From Ditylenchus dipsaci (lineage: Eukaryota; Nematoda; Chromadorea; Rhabditida; Anguinidae), in NCBI GenBank assembly GCA_004194705.1, contig SADC01001072.1:124001-188000 (forward strand): DNA of 64,000 bases. Reading direction: 5' to 3'. Every line of letters begins with the position of its first letter. Within the stretch, counting starts at the first letter, position 1. Below, piece by piece: positions 56,971 to 64,000 of the stretch. The notes under the pieces are model-generated. The model was not told the DNA's origin and searched no databases. It worked only from the letters and a program-made list of their open reading frames with translations. A program made the position numbers and the translations under genes.

Positions 56971-57971
56971 CAGTCAAACCTCGATATAACGTACCCCCAA
57001 TATAACGTACACCTTGCAGATAACACTGATATTTACGTTACACTCGATATAACGTACCCTTGTAAAATTGGTGTGTTATATTCACCAATCCAATACAGTT
57101 TTTGCTATTTTTCTGCTTTTGCAACATTTTCTGTAGTCATCAAGTGTTTCCTTTTTACAAAGGAACATCAACAGTGGGTAACGCTGCTATAGCTATGACT
57201 AATAGACCATTCGATAGCCCAATCTCGCTGAATCACGTGATTAATGCCTTTTCGTCTAATCTAGCGAAGAATTCTTTTTACAGTCAAACCTGGATACAAC
57301 ACCACCGAAGGCAGCGACCATAGGGTGGTGTTGTATCGAGGGTTCATTTGACTACATTTAGTCAGAGCTGATCAAATCGGTCTGTTTTTGAGTCGTGTTA
57401 TATCGGGGCGGTGTTGTATCCAGGTTCTACTGTAGCACAGGAAATTAAATATGTTGATTTTTATATAGGTATATAAAAAAAATTCGAAAACACTTCTCAC
57501 AAACACTGTTTTAGATAAGGGATGCCTGAGGGATTAAACCCAGGCCTCGTGACTCAAATTTTTAAAAAGGACATTTGGGCTAAAAAAGACGTTTTGAAAA
57601 AGGGCATTTTATCCAGTGCTATTTGCTATTTATAAGCGAACCCTCCTGGTTGAATCTTCCCTTGCTTGTGGTGCATTATCGGCATTATTGTGCATTATTT
57701 GGGAAAATATAGAGCAATTGAGTGTGCTTTTGGAAGTTTAGTTTTGGTTTAACCGACCCCGGTAAAACTTACCCTATATCTAACCGATGGGTATATTCCC
57801 TGCAATCAAGTTCGGTATACCCCCAGCACTCAATCAAACAAAAGGAGGGACCAAGGAAGACAAACCCTTGAAATAACGTACACCTGTCATCTATTTGGTT
57901 TCTGCCCTCGATATAACGTACACCTTTACCCGGCCCGCAGGGGGTACGTTATACCGAGGTTTGACTGTATA
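56971..57971. mobile_element. Pogo-like element with a second one nested
   Basis: TACAGTCAAACCTCGATATA faces ACCGAGGTTTGACTGTA, with the word TATAACGTACACC repeated at both ends. Nested at 57279-57434 is TACAGTCAAACCTGGATACA facing TGTATCCAGGTTCTACTGTA with GGTGGTGTTGTATC words. No transposase was recognised in the ~1 kb. Confidence 0.75.
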
Positions 57972-58261
57972 ATTTATGGCTCTTCAAAGTGTATCGAATT
58001 TCCTGGGATACCCTATATTGTTCAGATACTTTCCTGCATACCGACTGGAAGATGAACATTTGGAGAGATGCTCCAGAGACCAAGCAACAATTGGGGGTCC
58101 AACTGTAGCTTAGACAGCATCTTCAAAATTATCTATATAAATTTGTGATTTGAAAAGAAATTTTATTATATGTTGCAGTGTTTCTTGAAAAAATCTGTGA
58201 TGCAAAAATATGACCATTATTGATTTACAATAAAAATACATAGTTATTGAAGCGTAAACAC

Positions 58262-58386
58262 TAGAGTTGGCTCAGAATCCATATTTGGACTGGAACCGGA
58301 ATTTTAGATTTGTGGAAACCGCAACCGGAATCCAAAAAAAGACCGGAATTCCGGGAAACCGTAACGGGAATTCCGGGCCAACTCTA
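58262..58386. mobile_element. 125-bp hAT-like MITE, 8-bp TSD GTAAACAC
   Basis: The ends TAGAGTTGGC and GCCAACTCTA are inverted. GTAAACAC flanks exactly at 58254-58261 and 58387-58394. The interior repeats GGAATTCCGG/ACCGGAATT words. Confidence 0.9.
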
Positions 58387-58719
58387 GTAAACACTTATTT
58401 TATCACAACTCATTTCATCCTATTTTCACTTTAAAGGACCATGGTTCTTGAATGTCGCAGCATTTCCGAATTTCGAATTAACGGTGGACACTTTTCAATG
58501 TTTTGCTGAGGACTGTAACTGAAAACACGAACCACAATACTGATTTCCCCCAGTAAATACATAAACAAAAGTACTCCTCGGTCGTTTTTTAATCGTGAAA
58601 TTTATTTTTTTATGGCCTGTTCACATACTGAGAGTGAGAGTAAGGTGCATTGTGAACAGCCCCTTACTCTCATTCTCACATTATTGGAGGGATACAACTT
58701 ACTCACAAACATTCTTAAG

Positions 58720-58832
58720 TAGGGATTCGAGTCTTCGAAATTTTCGAGATTTCGGCTCGGCTCGAAGCTCGAAAAAATCAAACTTTCGAGCCGAAAGTTT
58801 GATTTCGAGCCTTCGGCTCGACAACCCTATAG
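58720..58832. mobile_element. hAT-like MITE with TTCGAG words
   Basis: TAGGGATTCGAGTCTTCG faces GGCTCGACAACCCTA. The interior repeats TCGAGCC and TTTCGAG in both orientations. Flanks TTCTTAAG and TAGTTAAG match at 6 of 8 positions. The end sequence resembles the 60412-61793 element. Confidence 0.55.
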
Positions 58833-58837
58833 TTAAG

Positions 58838-59412
58838 CTCTCCCCACACTCCGGCGTAACACGAACCGCGTAACACAATTTGACCAGTGTTACGCGTAAC
58901 ACTGTTTTTGAGTCGCATCACACAAATGGCGTAACAGGAGTTAAAGGGGGGGGGTGGGAAGCCATTTAGGTTTGAAAAAGTGGCTTCCATGGCGCAGTGC
59001 GTAAGTGCTCGCGTTTTTTGGCCCAAAATGGTGTTTTTTCGGTGTTGCAGGTTCAAACCCACGTAGGGGCACACTATTTTTTTGGCTTTTTGGGCAGTTT
59101 AAAGGTAATTGGACTTTTTTGACGCCAGAATCGGGATCAGCGACCCAAATTACCTCTAAACTGGCCAAAAAAGCCAAAAAAAATAGTGTGCCCCTACGTG
59201 GGTTTGAACCTGCAACACCAAAAAAACACCATTTTGGGCCAAAAAACGCGAGCACTTACGCACTGCGCCATGGAAGCCACTTTTTCAAACCTAAATGGCT
59301 TCCCCCCCCCTTTAAGTAACAGAATTTGTTGCGCGACTCGCCTTACGAATGTCTGTCACGCGTAACACTACTTTCGAGTCACGTAACAAAGTCTCGTAAC
59401 TCGTAACTCGAC
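58838..59412. mobile_element. GCGTAACAC-word element, host of a tRNA-like foldback
   Basis: The words GCGTAACAC and GTAACTCG occur about twelve times on both sides of the 58943-59317 insertion (58853-58940 and 59320-59412), in mirrored orientation. The ends were not resolved. Confidence 0.5.
58943..59317. mobile_element. Foldback of two tRNA-like arms
   Basis: The arms of ~165 bp (58943-59110 and 59155-59317) are almost perfect inverse copies around a ~40-bp loop. Each arm contains TGGCGCAGTGCGTAAGTGCTCG, which fits a tRNA D arm/A box, and 45-50 bases later CAGGTTCAAACCCACG, which fits a T arm/B box. The ends TTAAAGGGGGGG and CCCCCCTTTAA meet the host sequence. The 5' and 3' parts do not form a proper acceptor stem, so a functional tRNA is unlikely. 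Confidence 0.75.
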
Positions 59413-60411
59413 TTCTAGATTTAATTTTTTTTTTGTGTTTTGACCTTTTGGAATGTTTGTCTGCTTATATTTAACTGGATTTAACAGTCCGGCTCTGGTG
59501 CGTGACTTTTATGGATCCTAGCAAAGAATTTCCCGCTGCACACGATAGTGAAAAAAATTTCGCAAAAAGTTGGTATCTGCGGGTCATCTGGCTCTCTGAA
59601 TTATCCAAGTCGAAATTGCTGCTCATGCAACTTCAGACGGGTCGATCTCGCCAATTTTACAGAAAGAGCATATCACTGGCTTTCTAATAGGTTGTTACAC
59701 TTTTCGACCCTGAAATGGCGCTTTTTCTGCCGGAAACGATACTTTTCCTGCCGGAAATTTTAAAAAGCTTTTATTTTCAGGGGTTTCCTAATCATTTTTC
59801 AAAATTTTTTGACCAACGTCAGCTTTCTAACAAGCTATTAACTGACTGAATGAAGTTTCAAAAAGTTGGAGAGATCGGTTTTTCAATAAACTACATTTTG
59901 AAAAAATTTGCTTCATTAAAAGACTTTTTTCTCCAACTTTTTGAAACTTCATTCAGCCAGTTAGCAAGCGGAGATTCTGGGCTACACATTGGTCAAAAAA
60001 ATTTAAAAAATGATAAGGAAACCCCTGAGAATAAAGGCACTTTTATAGTTCCCCCCCCATACTCGGTTTTTTTGAAAAGTGACCCAAAATCACCACCCGA
60101 ACTCATTTTTTCTGCACAACACGATGCGAGAAGCATAGATAAACAGTTTCTAAATAAAAAAATTTAACTTCGCCAAAAAATTGCCTCCCACCCTTCAGTC
60201 AAAAATGGTCATTTTAAGGCATTTTCAAAATTAAAGAAAAATAAAAATGATCGATTTTGAACAGGTTTTTACTTTCTGGAGCCTACCGCATAAAGAAACT
60301 CTGGTATGCATATGTTTTTACATCCAGAGTCAATTCCGAGCAAGACTCTTGGTTTAAAATGCATTTAGAGGCTTTTTGCCAAGTTCCAGCAAGAAAAATG
60401 TGATAAATCAC

Positions 60412-61793
60412 TAGGGTTGTCGACTTTCGACTTTTAAGCATGGTTCGCAAAAACAGCAAATTTGCTGAAATGCAGCAAAAATATTTGGCGTTTCGTGTTT
60501 ATTAAAAACAGCAAAATTTCAGCAAAAATGCAGCAAAATTTTTGCTGCATTTCAGCAAAATTTTGCTGCATTTTTTGTTTCCTACATATTACGCGTCTTT
60601 CATTGTTTGAACTAAATTTTTTGCTTTTTTTCTATCTGAAGTCGGAAAATTTATGAACGGCCCGTATAAAAGAAACAATTCGGCTACATGTAGCCCGTCA
60701 GCGGCTTTCGTATACGCATTACCCAGGTCACAGATTCAAATCCCCCTGGGTGCATACCGTATTTTTACCTCATTCTTCGTATTTTATTTTCAAGTTTGGT
60801 ATGAAAATGACGCTCATGCTTTCGGAAACGGAAATTCGGGCACTTAAAAAGATTTACGTAGCTAGCTCCTTGCCCATCGATCTTTCCAGGAAAATTGAAG
60901 ACAGTATTTAAGCTATCTAGGAGCTTTGTGCTTGTGATCTCATGATGAAGACTTCATCCCAGCCGGCTATTATTGTGGAGTTTTCACAGGTCTTTCAACC
61001 CGAAAATCGGAAACCGACCGGCCAAAGGGTTACGTACGTTAATTTTTTAAAAGTGCCAGAATTTTATATCATCACTCTGTACTTATAGAAAAAATACAGA
61101 AAAAATCAATCAAGGAAAAACTCAAAAATGATGTAGTTAATTCAAATAGGCTATAGCCTGCAATTCAACTTTTATAGTTGTTAAACTTGAGATGATGCTT
61201 TTGCTGGATACCCATGAGAATGAGCATCATTTTCATACCAATTCGAAAATAAAATACGAAGAATGAGGTAAAAATACGGTATGCACCCAGGGGGATTTGA
61301 ACCTGTGACCTCGGTTATGCGTATACGAAAGCCGCTTCCCCTTTTCGAGTGACTTTGACGGGCTGCATGTAGCCGAATTGTTTCTTCTATACGGGCCGTT
61401 CATACATTTTCTGACTTCAAATAGAAAAAAACAAAAAAAATAGTTCAAAGAATGAAAGACGCGTAAAATGTAGGGAACAAAGAAATGCAGCAAAATTTTT
61501 GCTGCATTTTTGCTGAAATTTTGCTGTTTTTTATAAACACAGAACGCCAAATATTTTTGCTGCATTTCAGCAATTTGCTGTTTTTGCGAACCATGCTTTT
61601 AAGTCGAAAGTCGAAAGGTCGAAATTTTTTAAGGTCGATTTTTGGCATCGGAGCGAAAATCTGATTTTACAACATATACTCAGAATTAAAAGTTGGGTAT
61701 ACATTGTAAAATCAGATTTACACTCCGGTAAAAAAAATCTGCCTTAAAAAAATTTCGACCTTTCGACTTAAAAGTCGAAAGTCGACAACCCTA
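60412..61793. mobile_element. hAT-like element, 8-bp TSD TAAATCAC, tRNA-like arms
   Basis: TAGGGTTGTCGACTTTCGAC faces GTCGAAAGTCGACAACCCTA. TAAATCAC flanks exactly (60404-60411 and 61794-61801). Inside, CAGCAAAAATGCAGCAAAAT-type words and then GTATACGCATTACCCAGGTC with CACAGATTCAAATCCCCCTG (60708-60752) are mirrored at 61275-61330. The mirrored parts resemble the 3' half of a tRNA with its T arm. Confidence 0.8.
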
Positions 61794-61914
61794 TAAATCA
61801 CCCAAAAATGACCCTAAAATGCCTTAAAATGACCATTTTTGACTGAGGGGTGGGAGGCATTTTTTTTGTCGAAGGTCAAAATTTTTTTGCCAGAAAGTGT
61901 TTAAATGGTAAAAC

Positions 61915-62178
61915 TTCGACTCGCTACAATTGTGACTCGCTACACTTTTTGCGACTCGCTACACTTTAACTTTTTTGTCCATTTCACCCAAAAACATGTA
62001 CTACATGTCCCCTATCCCTTGCAATGTGGAGTGTGCTGGTCTTGGCCGCGAAGCGACCAACAATTGGTCTGGTACAACAATCTGTAGCCACATAACAATA
62101 GAAAATTCAATCTGTAGCGAGTCGCAATTGTAGCGAGTCGCAGTAGCGAGTCACAATTTGTAGCGAGTCGCAGGTCGT
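61915..62178. mobile_element. CTCGCTAC-word element, second copy
   Basis: Three copies of GACTCGCTACA at the left and four inverted copies (TGTAGCGAGTCG) at the right enclose ~150 bp. It interrupts the right arm of the surrounding foldback, where the left arm reads straight through. Confidence 0.8.
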
Positions 62179-63235
62179 TCGTTTAAATATGCTTCCCACA
62201 TCGTGTTGTACAGAAAAAATGAGTTCGGGAGGTGATTTTGGGTCACTTTTCAAGAAATCCGAGTATGGGGGGGGGGAACTATAAAAGTGCCAGAATAAAA
62301 GCTTTTAAAAATTTCCGGCAGGAAGTGCCATTTCCGGCAGAAAAGCGCCATTTCAGGGTCGAAAAGTAATTCAACCTTTCTAATAACATATCGTAAAGGA
62401 ATATATGAAGATTAAATGATACATAACTACTTGAAAGAAACCAATGTGTCATTTTTCGAAAACGGTGTTAACACGAGAAAGGCGGGTTGTAACTTTTGTT
62501 GCTTCTTGTGCATAATTTCACGCTGAACACAATGGTGCGGATCCCTTGCGCTTCATTTATTGACGAAGTAGGTGAAAAAGAGTCTGGAAGGTAACAAACT
62601 TTGCATGGTCAAAATCCAGCTGGATACCACAGGTCTTCCAGTGAGGCGGCATGATGGTTATAGCACACATACAATTATAATAAACTAAAATGACCGCCAG
62701 CAATTCAGCTTTCAAGTTTAAAAGTGTAAGCTGTTTGGATTTGTAAAATCGAGATAAATCACTGGTTGTTTATGAAAGTATGTATTTTCAAAATGTTCTA
62801 CTCTGACTTTCTATTAGCCATAACATTGTGTAGATATGTGGACACGGACAAAAGGCTACAATTCGAAAAAAAGGGGACAAAACGCTACAACTCAATAAAA
62901 TTGGGAAAAAGCGCCGCAACCCAACAAAGAAACCGTAAAGTGTTACCAAACAACCTATATCAGCCTGGAATCGCCTAACGAGTTCAAAAAAGACATTACT
63001 TCTGAGTTCTGGTCAATGAAAAATTGAGTTTTGGGACTACCTAAAGTAACCTTTTGTTTAAAAGAAAGTTGTTGAACATAGTTTTGAATACTGGGGCCTA
63101 CCGCATAAATAACTCTGGTATACATGTTTTTTTATGCATCCAGAGTCGGCGTTAAGCGAATTCATCCACACACGAATTCATCTACAAAAATTGTCCCGAC
63201 ACGAAATCTTTTGATATTTTTGTCTTGAAAAGTTT

Positions 63236-63572
63236 ACTAATTAATTCGAACATTTTTCTTCGAACCTTCCATGTACTATCGGAACCAAGTGGTCGTCCAC
63301 TTGGATCAAAAAAATTTTCTACGTTTTTGGGTTCCAAAACTAGTTTTCTGTACTAATTCGAGCATTCTAAAGATGGTTTGACGGTGCTAAAATAACGTTT
63401 TGATGGTATTTCGCAGTTTTCGTAAATCGTGCAAAACGTAGTTTCACCACAGCCACACCATCTTTATAATGTTCGAATTAGTGCAAAAAACAAGTTTTGA
63501 AACCAAAAACGTAGAAAATTTTTTGATCCAAGTGGACGACCACTTGGTCCAGTTGGTACATGGGACGTCCAG
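63236..63572. mobile_element. Foldback element (CCAAGTGGTCGTCCACTTGG)
   Basis: CCAAGTGGTCGTCCACTTGG, ACGTTTTTGGGTTCCAAAAC and TTCGAGCATTCTAAAGATGG are mirrored at 63460-63560 around a loop near 63410. It is followed by a degenerate TACTACCAT/CACCTGAGTA repeat tract (63640-63800). Confidence 0.7.
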
Positions 63573-63835
63573 ATTATCCAGCCACCGACACGGTGAGATG
63601 CACTACAAAGAACAGTCTAATATACAGCCTACGTACTGTCACCAGGGTACTACCATTTATGTGCTACTACTTAGAAACCACCATCTACCACCATCCAAGC
63701 ACCAATACCTAGACACTTTCACCTGAGTACCGATACCTGGTCAGTGCCTTGGTACTACCATCTGAGTACTACTTTCTCAGTGTAACCAGAGGTAGATACT
63801 CATTTAGGGGAGGTAATGATAAGGTATTGCTGTAT

Positions 63836-64000
63836 CAGGGCTCCGAATTAAAAATTTCGAAAAAGAACATTTGGGTAAAAAAAGACATTTTGACTATTTT
63901 TGAAGGAAAAGGGTCATTTTATCCAGTGCTTGTTGCCATTTTGAAGCGAAAAAAAAAGATTTTGACTAAATTTTCAAAAATAAAAAGATTTGGGGTGCCA
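63836..64000. mobile_element. hAT-like MITE, truncated by window end
   Basis: It begins CAGGGCTCCGAAT and reads as the inverse of 55506-55715 with high similarity (TTTATCCAGTGCTTGTTGCC is shared). Only one end is visible. Confidence 0.75.

Larger units (their letters stand above)
59690..62388. mobile_element. Nested stack of foldback elements
   Basis: The outermost arms TCTAATAGGTTGTTACAC and TTCGACCCTGAAATGGCGC (59686-59760) are mirrored at 62300-62388. A second mirrored layer is CATACTCGG..ACTCATTTTTTCTGCA (60058-60130 with 62205-62275), and a third is TTGCCTCCCACCCTTCAGTC (60180-60235 with 61810-61862). Inserted into these are a foldback at 59775-60030 (TTTCAAAAAGTTGGAGAGAT), the hAT-like 60412-61793 and the CTCGCTAC element 61915-62178. 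Confidence 0.75.

Noticed and set aside
58941..59319. Two near-identical 104-codon ORFs on opposite strands
   Set aside because: They arise from the two arms of the tRNA-like foldback.

Overview
The window looks like invertebrate nuclear DNA, and a nematode is the best guess at modest confidence. It is AT-rich, genes are split by short GT..TTTTAG/TTTCAG introns, and the recognisable genes include a nematode-style class-2 secreted lipase and a small six-cysteine ShKT-type secreted peptide. Several start codons sit 7-12 bases after a free 3' splice-site motif, which would fit spliced-leader trans-splicing. No prokaryotic, organellar or rRNA signal was seen.

Host genes, left to right: a class-2 lipase (minus, 7.9-14.4 kb, four exons); an ShKT-type peptide (plus, 19.6-21.5 kb, three exons); a nitrobindin/THAP4-like heme-domain protein (plus, 22.1-24.9 kb, eight exons); two unidentified minus-strand genes (25.4-26.5 kb and 27.7-28.9 kb); a broken two-exon copy of ribosomal protein S27 (minus, 36.0-36.3 kb) inside an inverted-repeat element; PLAA/UFD3 (plus, 38.7-43.6 kb); and FAD synthase FLAD1 (plus, 48.2-55.5 kb). 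Most were assembled here by joining short exons on family motifs and splice signals, because continuous reading frames are short.

Everything else is dominated by transposable elements. Two carry transposase genes: a MULE-type transposase with a FLYWCH-like N-terminus (1.85-3.74 kb) and a pogo/CENP-B-type DDE transposase inside a complete TA-flanked element (31.35-33.72 kb). Around them are dozens of non-autonomous inverted-repeat or foldback elements: pogo-like (TACCGTA... and CAGTCAAACCTC... ends), hAT-like with exact 8-bp target duplications, one piggyBac-like with TTAA, elements whose ends are arrays of a short word (GTCGCC, GACTCGCTACA, GAGCCA, CCTATCCTCG), elements with C/G-run ends, and tRNA-like foldbacks. 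Many are nested, with introns of the lipase, nitrobindin, PLAA and FLAD1 genes serving as hosts.

The points most worth a second look are the RPS27 copy with its intron captured between 155-bp inverted repeats, a 468-bp element with a perfect 8-bp duplication inside a coding exon, the recurrence of one ~250-nt hairpin core and one short core motif in otherwise unrelated foldback elements, foldbacks carrying tRNA-like promoter boxes in both arms, and an extra PFU-like domain in PLAA. Single-base frame breaks at short homopolymers occur in nearly every host gene, which looks more like residual sequencing indels than gene death.
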